Part shown: positions 50,815 through 60,872 of the stretch, piece after piece
How positions within the stretch are numbered: the first letter of the stretch is position 1
Layout of the letters: the number at the start of each line of letters is the position of its first letter
NCBI GenBank assembly: GCA_964019055.1
Contig: OZ025213.1
Location: 14,760,711-14,824,710 of the forward strand
DNA: 64,000 bases
Direction of reading: 5' to 3'
Source of the DNA: Anthopleura xanthogrammica
Lineage: Eukaryota > Cnidaria > Anthozoa > Actiniaria > Actiniidae
Notes under the pieces: model-generated
The model's input: the letters and a program-made list of their open reading frames with translations, nothing else
Told to the model about the DNA's origin: nothing
Databases searched by the model: none
Program-made: the position numbers and the translations under genes

Positions 50815-51555
50815 TCCCCCCCCCCCCCGGGGAAACGAAGCAGGAATTTGCATTATGCTTAAGGGAGTTGGTTGATATAATCATTGGAGTAGTCCCTTTA
50901 ATATAAAGGGAGTCCATTGTAATACTTACACTGAAGTACCAATTTGATTCTGGTCCCCACCGGACAGCATCAAACAGTGTGCTCTGGATGGACACCAATT
51001 CCCTTTGCCAGCAGGTCCAATGTTAGTGATTTCCCTACATTCCTTTCCTCGTAGGAAGAGTGGAGCATGCCAATGGAGCTTTCATCTAAAGTACATAGTG
51101 ATACAGAGAAATGTTTTAGCAATACTTGTAAAAAAACATGAAACTTCTCATAGTTTTTAGTCACTGCATTACTTAAAGATATAACAATTAAAGTACTGTA
51201 GATTGTATATATGCTTAATATACTTATATTAATTGCCCTGTTCAACTTTATGATTAAAAATTGTACTTCAACCAGATTTTCGGCATCACTAAATCTTTAA
51301 GCTTATCAATCAACAGAATAATCAACACACTCGCTGAATAGATGCGATTGTCGGACTCCTACTGTTGAAGTTCATGTCAATATTACTCTTTTAGACTTGT
51401 AAAATTATGTGTGGTTTAACATATCTCATCGATTAATTAGAAAAAATATTAAATCAGGTTTGTCTTAGCACGATTAGCGAAAGATTTGAAGTCATAACAT
51501 CCATGTATAGTCATCAATGTATGGCAGCCATTTTGAAACACAGGAAACCCAATAT

Positions 51556-51757
51556 GACACAGGAAACCCATCATTAATCAATTAAATCTTATTTTACATA
51601 CCAAAAAAAATGAAAGGCAAAAGATAAATATATTTTAACAAGAAAGCAAGTTCAGTCTATACAGCGATTCTGTACGTGTTAATTAACATCATGTACGTCA
51701 TGAACGTGGTCGATCTTCTGTCTTACTTTTCTTTTCGTAATGATGGGTTTCCTGTGC
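51556..51757. mobile_element. Fold-back element, 200 bp
   Basis: CACAGGAAACCCATCATT and AATGATGGGTTTCCTGTG are exact complements. A CACAGGAAACCCAATATG direct repeat precedes the left arm. Confidence 0.7.
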
Positions 51758-53191
51758 CAGATTTTTTATATTTATTCTTACTCAGGGAACCCAGTTGACT
51801 CATGAAAATTAATGGCAATTGTTCATATACTTACTCCATGCTTCATTATCATCCACTCTTAAAAGGCGGGCAAGTACAAATGAAGTGACAAGCTTAAATG
51901 CCAATTCATTAACGCCAAAGTTCTTTGATGCGAGTATGACATCTGAGAATTTTAAAAAATCTACTTTGCATTGTGAACATTCAAACGACCAACTCATTGA
52001 ACAACAGGTAAATTATACATAAAATGTATAATAATGACTACTTTGAGCTGTTCTTGCACTTTACTGAGTTACTATTGTAATGTTTTACACAGTTACCTTT
52101 TGCAAACATTAAGGAGGTTTGGAAGGTTGTCCAACAACGTCTCCTCGATTTCCACTTCATAGGGTTTGAGATTTTGGTCCACCAACAGATATTGGTGGTC
52201 CTCAATATTTAAATGGCGCTTGTTATGCATGTAAACCTGTAAGCACAATTATACACGCATGAATTATGAAAAATGTCACACATGCTGGTATAGTATGAAA
52301 TCGGCGGTTCTTAGAGATGTCGATCTATTTCAAAGTTTAATTGTATAAAGATTGACAAAGTAAATCTTTAGTTCAAGCTTAGAAAAGTAATATATTCTCA
52401 TTACATACAACTTTAAGTGTCAATTACGTATACTTCAGTTGTGAAAATGGTATATCAATGATTGAATGAGACTTTTCAAATGCGCCATTTTCCCACCATG
52501 TTAGTGCCGTCATTTTCCCGCCAAATCAAAAACTAAAAAAAGATTTTTTATAGCTTAAAGCCTTGCATGGAAATGAAATAATGACACTCACCTCACTCGA
52601 AAAGCACCAGTAGTTATCAGTTTGGTAACCAATCGATAGCACCGGACGGAATTCTCTAACCGCACCTTCGGCATAATATTTATCCTTCAAGTAAGTGTGG
52701 TAGCTGTCGAGGTCACTTGATGATACACCATTAAGATTAAAACTTCCACCGCCAAAGGCGCTCCTCGTTTTTTCCAGAAACTTGGACTTGGAATCAAAAG
52801 ATGAAACTGGAATAACAATCCTCCTGAATATTTAAAAACATTTTGTTACTTGCGATTAAGAGAAAAATTGTATGACTTCATGAATTAACTGACCTCTCTT
52901 CAATCAAACCACGGACACGGGCACCACAAGACAAAACCCAATATCCAGTTACCGAAGTGATTTCACCCACTATTTTCAGTGTGAAATCCCCGAAAATACA
53001 CATAATCCCCTTCTTTCTCTTAATAAAGGTCTTGCCATCTCTTATGCAGAACGGCGGGATGGATGAGTCGTCGCCCATGTCTAGATCTGACTGAAAGGTC
53101 AATGTTTTAAAAAGGTTGTTACAACATGATTTCAGCAATTATCTTTGTTTATAAAATAACCTTGCATACAAACATCGGAAAGTATATTCAT

Positions 53192-53422
53192 TCATATAGG
53201 ATCCATTATTCTGTACTTTCGAGTACTTTTAATTAAAGCATGGGAAACTTGAAGACCACCAAGATCCGTAAAAAGTTCGTGAGTGAACTGAACAAATTTC
53301 CAAAAGTTGCAACAACAATGATACATATGACTTGCTGGCATGCAGCTTGAACATTTTTTGGGACATGGATCAAGTAGCATGAAAAAAAGACTGTGTAACA
53401 GTGGCTTATTGACGACGGTCAT
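53192..53422 (-). other. Cys-rich open frame upstream of the ATPase-like pseudogene
   Basis: This 76-codon minus-strand frame contains PCPKKCSSCMPASHMYHCCC, a dense cysteine cluster, and then a Phe/His-rich run. It lies just 5' of the first confident exon and might be an upstream exon. No donor gives a matching phase, so the link is unproven. Confidence 0.25.
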
Positions 53423-53600
53423 TTTTAAAGTTTACAGCATCGGAAATTATATTTCGTAATTACCAGTCCTTTATAACATTCCTTGATATCCTGGATACCC
53501 TCGATACCCTCATTTTTAAAGTTTACAGCATCGGAAATTATATTTCATAATTACAAGTCCTTTATAACATTCCTTGATATCCTGGATACCCTGGATACCC
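53423..53600. repeat. Tandem duplication of an 89-bp flank
   Basis: TTTTTAAAGTTTACAGCATC...ATTCCTTGATATCCTGG occurs at about 53424 and again at about 53513, nearly identical. Each copy runs into GATACCCT repeats. Confidence 0.9.
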
Positions 53601-53735
53601 TGGATACCCTGGATACCCTGGATACCCTGGATACCCTGGATACCCTGGATACCCTGGATACCCTGGATACCCTGGATACCCTCGATACCCTCGATACCCT
53701 CGATACCCTCGATACCCTCGATATCCCTGACACCC
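53572..53735. repeat. 9-bp minisatellite (GGATACCCT)n
   Basis: About 17 copies: the proximal ones read GGATACCCT, then a block of CGATACCCT copies. Spurious in-frame open frames arise from it on both strands. Confidence 0.97.
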
Positions 53736-53779
53736 CTGACAGAAGGTAGAAGAACATTTATAGTAAGTGCAATTGAATT

Positions 53780-54135
53780 AATGCACAGATAAAGAAACAA
53801 CCGACTGTAAAGTCTTTTAAAAAAGCCCTTCGTCGTAAGTTTCAAGAAGAACAACTAATTTTATCTCATTTTTACCCATAGCTCTGTTTCGTATATTTAA
53901 TAGTTTTTAGCTTTTTAATAAGCATTATTGTTATTTTTAATCATTGTAATAATTTTTTTTCTTTTATCAACTTACTTCATATTTTTCTAATGATAATGTA
54001 TATATCGTATATATTTTTAATATTGCCATTTTGCCATTTTATGTATATTGTAATTGTATTATAGATTTAGGAGGGCCACAAGTTCATTAGTGTGTACGCT
54101 ATTTAGTGATACCCTCGTTAAATAAAGGCTACAGT
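53780..54135 (+). mobile_element. 3' end of a truncated LINE (CR1/L2-like)
   Basis: The plus strand encodes QIKKQPTVKSFKKALRRKFQ followed shortly by a TAG, the style of a LINE ORF2 C-terminus. An AT-rich 3' UTR and the block GGAGGGCCACAAGTTCATTA...TTAAATAAAGGCT follow. The latter is homologous to the minus-strand copy at 43722-43800. Confidence 0.7.
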
Positions 54136-54137
54136 TG

Positions 54138-54880
54138 TAGTATTAAGAAGCGTAAATAAAATATTTAAGCTAAAGAAACGTAGTTGGTGGAAAAACTCTG
54201 GAGCCTTAAGGGTAAACGAGTAGAATGGCAGAAAAAACAAGGGAATTCATGTGTCTTTTAGCTCGAAAACCCAACCACGTGCAAATGGTAAGAGGGAACG
54301 ACAACCACTACGACGACAAGCTTACGTATTCGGGGGAAAAAGTAATTTTCGAAGGAGGAAAAAAAGCTGTAACCCACGAACTAAATACGTAGAAGGAAAG
54401 AAATAATGTTTACTTTGATATTTGGATAGCTTAATGTAGTATAGGAGGTTTTGTTACCAGATAAAAGCGAGTTTTTTTGTACAGGGTGCAGGAAAGACAA
54501 ACTACATTAGTATTAAGAAGCGTAAATAAAATATTTAAGCTAAAGAAACATAGTCTGTGGAAAAACTCTTGAGCCTTAAGGATAAACGAGTAGAATGGAA
54601 GCCAAAACAAGGGAATTCATGTGTTTTTTAGCTCGAAAACCCAACCACGTGCAAATGGTATAAAAGGGAACGACAACAAGCTTCGACGACAAGCTTTCGT
54701 TTTGTAACGGGGAAAAAGTAATTTTCGAAGGGAAAAAAAGCTGTAACCCACGAACTAAATACGTAGATGGAAAGAAATAATGTTTGTGTTGGAGTTTGCA
54801 CAGTTTAATTTAGAATAGGAGGTTTTGTTACCTGATAAAAGCGAGTGTTTGTTTGCAGTCAGCCATCAGATTGCCATGAG
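54138..54880. repeat. Tandem duplication, unit about 371 bp
   Basis: TAGTATTAAGAAGCGTAAAT occurs near 54139 and again near 54510, and about 340 following bases align with scattered changes. Both copies keep an ATG frame, MAEKTREFMCLLARKPN and MEAKTREFMCFLARKPN, ending at AAATG|GTA. Whether this is coding is unknown. Confidence 0.88.
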
Positions 54881-55517
54881 GTGAGTGAGCGAGACGAAAG
54901 ACGTGAAGTGTGCTCGGTGTGTGGTCGGTGTCTGCTCGGTGTCTGCTCGGTGTCCATATGATTAGAACCGACAGGCTTTGCGGTCACTCGCTCGCTGAAA
55001 TGGGGTATGGAGTAGTGGCAACGAGGGACCTGAGGACATCATGAAGTCCTGTGAGGGTTTAAATCCGTGTGAACACGAAGAACTGTGTTGACACCTGCTT
55101 CTCGTAGGACGGGGAAGGTCGTGAAAAGGAAAAATTTCGGCAAAGGTCGGGAGAAAAGTGGGTTCATTCCGATGTGAATCGGAGTCCTACGAGTAAAGCA
55201 GGGGCCCTTGTTCGCGAACGAGTCTTGGACCAACGGGGATGAAATTTGTGTTTGCTTTGGAGCAGGGTAGGGGTTAGCGGCGAGTGGATTGGCTTGTTGG
55301 TCAAAGACTTACCTTAAATAACAAGTATTTGGAGGGAGTATGTATTCCACGCCATTTTACTTTCCTGTTGGGTTACCTGTGGTTGTTCTTGTCTGTTAAG
55401 CAGGTTTGTGGCCTGGGTTGTTCCACGCTGCTTTGTTTGTTGGGTTACCTGTCTTAAGAGTCATCAGTAAGGCCCTGGGGGCGACTATGGGAGGGGTGGT
55501 CTTAGATCTATTGCAGT
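54881..55517. other. Subtelomeric non-coding segment
   Basis: GC-richer than the rest, with a short GTGTCTGCTCG repeat near 54920-54955 and an inverted pair (GACACCTGCTTCTCGTAGGAC and GTCCTACGAGTAAAGCAGG, about 55090-55205). No gene recognised. Confidence 0.5.
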
Positions 55518-55617
55518 GTTGGTGGATGAGTAGTGTGTTCTTGTTGGTGGATGAGTAGTGTGTTCTTGTTGGTGGATGAGTAGTCTGTTCTTGTTGGTGG
55601 ATGAGTAGTCTGTTCTA
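55518..55617. repeat. 25-bp minisatellite, four copies
   Basis: Four head-to-tail copies of GTTGGTGGATGAGTAGTGTG + TTCTT, the last two with TCTG for TGTG. Confidence 0.95.
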
Positions 55618-55790
55618 AATGATCCCTCGCGGGCTGCTTCTTGTTGGTTTTGTTTTTTTCGACAGCAATAAAAAGCTGGCGAGCTTGGTCTAGCCCTTTC
55701 ATCCATCTCCAACAGTTCGTGCAGGTACTTCGTGGGTGAACATACAACAACACGTATACAACAAGGTTGTCATTGATGTTCAAGTAACGC

Positions 55791-56160
55791 ATACGTCACT
55801 ATACGTCACTATACGTCACAATACGTCACTATACGATATTATACGTCACTACACTATACTATACGTCACTATACGTCACATACGTCACTATACTAAACCA
55901 TACGTCACTATACGTCACTCTACGTCACAATATAATACCATACGTCACTATACGTCACTATACGTCACTATACTATACAATACGTCACTATACTATACTA
56001 TACGTCACTATACGTCACAATACTAAGTAATACGTCACTATACTAAACAATACGTCACTATACTAAACAATACGTCACTATACTATACAATACGTCACTA
56101 TACGTCACCCTACGTCACTCTACGTCACTATACGTCACTCTACGTCACTATACTATACAA
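55791..56160. repeat. 10-bp array (TACGTCACTA)n
   Basis: 370 bases on a strict 10-base frame. TACGTCACTA alternates with TACTATACAA/TACTAAACAA variants. I count 26 ACGTCA words, the half-site of a CRE (TGACGTCA). Confidence 0.95.
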
Positions 56161-57050
56161 TGAACAACAACAACAGTGGTTATAGCACAAGATAAGTGGT
56201 CCAAAGGCCTACAGGTTAGGTTTAGGGAAAGTATTTGGGTAGACCTTCTAATAATGACAACAACAACAACAGGGTTCATAGCAGAAGCATAGTGGTCCAA
56301 AGGCCTAGGGGTAAGGTTTAGGGGAAGTATTTCTAATGACAACAACAGGGCTCATACCAGAAGCATGATGGTCCCAAGGCCCAGAGGGTTAGGTTTAGGG
56401 AAACTATTTGGGCAGACTTTCCAATGACAACAACAGTGGTCATACCACAAGCATGATGGTCCAAAGGCCCACGGGTTAGGTTTAGGGTTAGGATTTGGGT
56501 AGACCTTCTAATAATGACAACAACAACAGTCGTTATAGCACAAGATAAGTGCTCCCAAGGCCCACGGGTTAGGTTTAGGGGAAGTATTTGGGTAGACTTT
56601 CTATAGACAACAACGACAGTGGTCATAGCACAAGCACACTTGTCCACAGGCCCACGGGTTAGGTTAAGGGTTAGAATTTGGGTAGACCTTCCAATGACAA
56701 CAACAACAACAGTGGTTCATACCACAAGCCTAGTGGTCCAAAGGCCCACGGGTTAGGTTTAGGGGAAGTATTTGGGTAGACTTTCTAATGACAACGACAG
56801 CAGTGGTCATAGCACAAGCATGATGGAAGAAAGCTTCGTAGGTGAATGGCATTTTACTCAGGTTTAATATAAGACAAGGTTCGAGGAATGAAGTCCCAAG
56901 GCCCAAGGGTTAGGTTTAGGGAAAGTATTTGGGTAGACTTTCCAATGACAACAACAGGGTTCATAGCAGAAGCACAGTGGTCCAAAGGCCCAGAGGTTAG
57001 GGTTAGGCTAAAGATTTTGGATAGTCTTTGCAATCTTACAACAGTCATCA
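56160..57050. repeat. Subtelomeric ~90-bp repeat with telomere-like motif
   Basis: About ten units, each with (ACA)n or AACAACAAC, then CATAGCA-AAGCA--GTGGTCC, AAGGCCCACGGG and GTTAGGTTTAGGG, then GTATTTGGGTAGAC. A further unit lies near 57540-57620. Every unit carries a degenerate telomeric GGTTAGGTTTAGGG. Confidence 0.9.
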
Positions 57051-57084
57051 GTAAAGACCCCTAGCCTAGAGTTAGGTTGGGTCT

Positions 57085-57285
57085 TTGCAACAATACTCTT
57101 TCCAGCAATGGTCTCTGCAGCAATAGCCTCTGAGCAAGTGTCTCTGCAGCAAAATACTCTTTCCAGCAATGGTCTCTGCAGCAATAGTCTATGCACCAAT
57201 GGTCTCTCAGCAACAATACTCTTTCCAGCAATGGTCTCTGCAGCAATGGTCTCTGCAGCAATGACAGTCTTCAGCAGTCTCGTGG
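57085..57285. repeat. CAGCAATGGTCTCTG minisatellite
   Basis: Irregular tandem units built from CAGCAATGGTCTCTG and ACTCTTTC. No open function. Confidence 0.9.
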
Positions 57286-57414
57286 GCTTCGTCCATCCTG
57301 GAAAAGAAATGTGTGTGAGCAAGAGCATCGTAAACAGGCACTCTACGCATTCGCATTACCCTACATTTCAACTAGTTCCGCTCACCCACACATTCCACTC
57401 TATACTCCATCCAA

Positions 57415-57860
57415 ATCCTTACCCTGAACCTAAACCTAACCCTAAACCTAAACCTAACCCTAAAGCCGAACGCCAGACCCCCTAAATACCTACCCCATCC
57501 CAACCCTATATCCTAACATTACCCCGAAATCTGACTCCCTAGCACCCACGGGTTAGGTTTAGGGTGAGGATTTGGATAGTCTTTCTAATAACAACGACAG
57601 GGTTCATAGCAGAAGCACAAGGGAAGAAACCATGCATCCATCCATGAAGTTTCTCTATAGACTCGTAAAACCGACTATTTCAAAGTGCCCACCCCGACCC
57701 ACCGACAAATGTTTCTTCAGCAATATGCTAGTTACGCGTTTCAGAGGCTGTGGATCACTTTTCACCTAGGAACTTTGGGTACTTTGATTCTGAGAAAATC
57801 GACGAAAATTTTTCAAAGTGCTAACCCCAACCCACCCTATGCGAAATCGAGGTTTTGAAT
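57415..57860. repeat. Inverted subtelomeric block
   Basis: CCTAAACCTAACCCTAAACC (about 57430-57465) is telomere-like DNA in the reverse orientation. AGTGCTAACCCCAACCCACC + CTAT (about 57817-57840) is the complement of the ATAGGGTGGGTTGGAGTTAG word in the satellite to its right, so part of the satellite is reversed here too. Confidence 0.8.
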
Positions 57861-60420
57861 CCACAACACAAGAAAGTCGTTAGATACCCTTAACTAACCC
57901 CAGAGACACCGTTTCTGATAGTTAGAACATCATCAGAGGTCATCTACTAGGATCCCCATGTTTCAACCCTAGCCGTATAGGGTGGGTTGGAGTTAGCACT
58001 TAGAAAAATTTCAAGAAAATCGAAAAAAATTGTTTCGTATTATTAGGAAATAAACACACTAGAAACACTTATCTAACCCCAGAAACACCGTTTCTGATAA
58101 TTAGAACCACATCCAACTTCATCTACTAGGATCCCCATGTTTCAACCCTAGAAGTATAGGGAGGGTTAGAGTTAGCACTTAGAAAAAATTCACCAAAATC
58201 CGAAAAAATTTACTTCGTCTTATTAGGAAAGAAACACACTAAAAGCACTTAGCTAACCCCAGAAACACCGTTTCTGATAGTTAGAACAAAATCCAAGGTC
58301 TTTTTCCAGGAAACCCATGTTTCAACCCTAGCGATATAGGGAGGGTTGGAGTTAGCACTTAGAAAAAAATCGAGAAATACAAAAAAATTATTTCGTCTTA
58401 TTAAAAAATAAACAGCCTAGAAACACTTAACTATACCAGAAACACCATTTCTGAAAGTTAGAACATCATCCAAGGTCTTTTTCCAGGAAACCCATGTTTC
58501 AACCCTAGCCGCATAGGGAGGGTTGGAGTTAGCACTTAGAAAAAAATCACAAGAATCCAAAAAAATTATTTCGTCTTTTTAGAACAAAAAGACACTAGGA
58601 TCACTTATCTAACCCCAGAAACACCGTTTCTGATAATTAGAACATCATCCAAGGTCATCTACTAGGAAACCCATGTTTCAACCCTAGCAGTATAGGGAGG
58701 ATTGGAGTTAGCACTTAGAAAAAAGTTCAATAAATCCAAAAAAATTATTTCACTTTATTAGAACAAAAAGATACTAGGATCACTTATCTAACCCCAGAAA
58801 CACCATTTCTGATAGTTAAAACATCATCCGAGGTCATCTACTAGGAAACCCATGTTTCAACCCTAGCAGTATAGGGAGGGTTGGAGTTAGCACTTAGAAA
58901 AAAATTTGAAAAAATCTAAAAAAAATAATTCGTCTTATCAGGAAATAAACACCCTAGAAACACTTAACTATACCAGAAACACCATTTCTGAAAGTTAGAA
59001 CATCATCCAAGGTCTTTTTCCAGGAAACCCATATTTCAACCCTAACCGTATAGGGAGGGTTGGAGTTAGCACTTAGAAAAAAATCGAGAAATCCAAAAAA
59101 ATTATTTCGTCTTATTAGGAAATAAACACCCTAGAAACACTTAACTATACCAGAAACACCATTTCTGAAAGTTAGAACATCATCCAAGGTCTTTTTCCAG
59201 GAAACCCATGTTTCAACCCTAGCCGCATAGGGAGGGTTGGAGTTAGCACTTAGAAAAAAATCACAAAAATCCAAAACAATTATTTCGTCTTTTTAGAACA
59301 AAAAGAAACTAGAACCTCTTATCTAATCCCAAAAACACCATTTCTGATAGTTAGAACAACATCAAAGGTCATCTACTAGGATCCCCATGTTTCAACCCTA
59401 GCAGTATAGGGAGGGTTAGAGTTAGCACTTACAAAAAATTCACAAAAATCCAAATTTTTTTTTACGCCTTATCAGTATAAAAACACACTAATACAACTTA
59501 CCTGACATCAGAAACACCATTTCTGATAGTTAGAACAACATTAAAGATCGTTTTCCAGGAAACCCATGTTTCAACCCTAGCACTATAGGGAGGGATGGAG
59601 TTAGCACTTAGAAAATATTTCACAAAAATCATAAAAAAATTATTTCGTCTTATTAGGAAATAAACACCCTAGAAACACTTAACTATACCAGAAACACCAT
59701 TTCTGAAAGTTAGAACATCATCCAAGGTCTTTTTCCAGGAAACCCATGTTTCAACCCTAGCCGCATAGGGAGGGTTGGAGTTAGCACTTGGAAAAAAATC
59801 ACAAAAATCCAAAAAAATTATTTCGTCTTTCTAGAACAAAAAGACACTAGAACCTCTTATCTAATCCCAAAAACACCATTTCTGATAGTTAGAACAACAT
59901 CAAAGGTCATCTACTAGGATCCCCATGTTTCAACCCTAGCAGTATAGGGAGGGTTAGAGTTAGCACTTACAAAAAATTCACAAAAATCCAAATTTTGTTT
60001 TACGCCTTATCAGTATAAAAACACACTAATACAACTTACCTGACATCAGAAACACCATTTCTGATAGTTAGAACAACATTAAAGATCGTTTTCCAGGAAA
60101 CCCATGTTTCAACCCTAGCACTATAGGGAGGGATGGAGTTAGCACTTAGAAAATATTTCACAAAAATCATAAAAAAATTATTTCGTCTTATTAGGAAATA
60201 AACACCCTAGAAACACTTAACTATACCAGAAACCCCATTTCTGAAAGTTAGAACATCATCCAAGGTCTTTTTCCAGGAAACCCATGTTTCAACCCTAACC
60301 GTATAGGGAGGGTTGGAGTTAGCACTTAGAAAAAATTCCACAAACCAAAAAAATGTTTTCCTCTTATCAGGAGAGAAACATGATTGAAACACTTATATAC
60401 GCTTGAAACACCATTTCAAC
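57861..60420. repeat. Subtelomeric satellite, about 180-bp monomer, 14 copies
   Basis: Monomers share ACCCCAGAAACACCGTTTCT, CCATGTTTCAACCCTAG, TATAGGGAGGGTTGGAGTTA and GCACTTAGAAAAAA. Spacing is 177-180 bases. Two adjacent blocks of three monomers (about 59173-59707 and 59708-60246) are nearly identical, giving a 536-bp higher-order unit. Confidence 0.95.
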
Positions 60421-60619
60421 AACTTCGACAGTGAAATAGACTTTAATGTTAAAAATTCACATTTCAAAAATGCCATTTGACAGGATCTCCATTATAGGTT
60501 AACACATGACGTACAACTATTCGCCATTAGCACTTAGAAAAAAAAACACCAAAAAATTCATTAAATGTTTAACATCAAATCAATAGTTTAAATTAACACA
60601 TTTTAAATAACCTTTTAAA

Positions 60620-60835
60620 ATATTTGACTAACACCCTAGAAGGGTGGTAGTACCTTAAACTACAACCCTTAAAAGGTGGTCAAACATTGCACTTCACCTT
60701 CAAAGGTAGTAGAACCTTCAACTATCACCCTTTAAGGGTAGTAATAACAAGGACTGCCACCCTTCAAGGGTAGTAGAACCTTCAACTACCACCCTTTAAG
60801 GGTAGTTGAAATTTAAAAAAAAACCTCGTGAGGGT
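60620..60835. repeat. Palindromic spacer repeat next to the telomere
   Basis: Repeats of ACCCTTTAAGGGTAGT with GTAGAACCTTCAACTACC between them. Each CCCTTTAAGGG core is a perfect palindrome, and the units form a short array of about 45-bp period. Confidence 0.85.
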
Positions 60836-60872
60836 AGTAAAAACCCTAACCCAACCTTTAAAAATTACCGGT

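Larger units (their letters stand above)
45879..53090 (-). pseudogene. Multi-exon P-loop ATPase-like gene, possibly DUF927-like, with inactivating lesions
   Basis: Exons with GT/AG edges: 53090-52894, 52823-52592, 52236-52097, 51992-51835, 51085-50930, 50402-50210, 49867-49756, 49102-48932, 48562-48431, 47288-47178, 46803-46617, 46480-46416 and 45965-45879. The N-terminal part (IRDGKTFIKRKKGIMCIFGD, YWVLSCGARVRGLIEERR, VIPVSSFDSKSKFLEKT) has a beta-rich layout that reminds me of DUF927. Then come a Walker A-like ERNVGKSLTLDLLA and a Walker B-like KLVVVLDDP. Lesions: a lost base near 50970 giving TGA, a phase mismatch between exons 50402-50210 and 49867-49756, TGA at 49031-49033, and a stop at 48431 where AAG|TAAAG looks like a donor that lost one G. 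Restoring these is not needed to see the homology. It could instead be two adjacent genes. Function is unknown. Confidence 0.7.

Noticed and set aside
53483..53854. Collagen-like or Asp-Thr-Leu repeat frames on both strands
   Set aside because: Translation of the 9-bp GGATACCCT minisatellite.
57108..57485. 125-codon Ser/Asn-rich frame across the subtelomere
   Set aside because: Made up of minisatellite units and telomere-like CCTAAC repeats.
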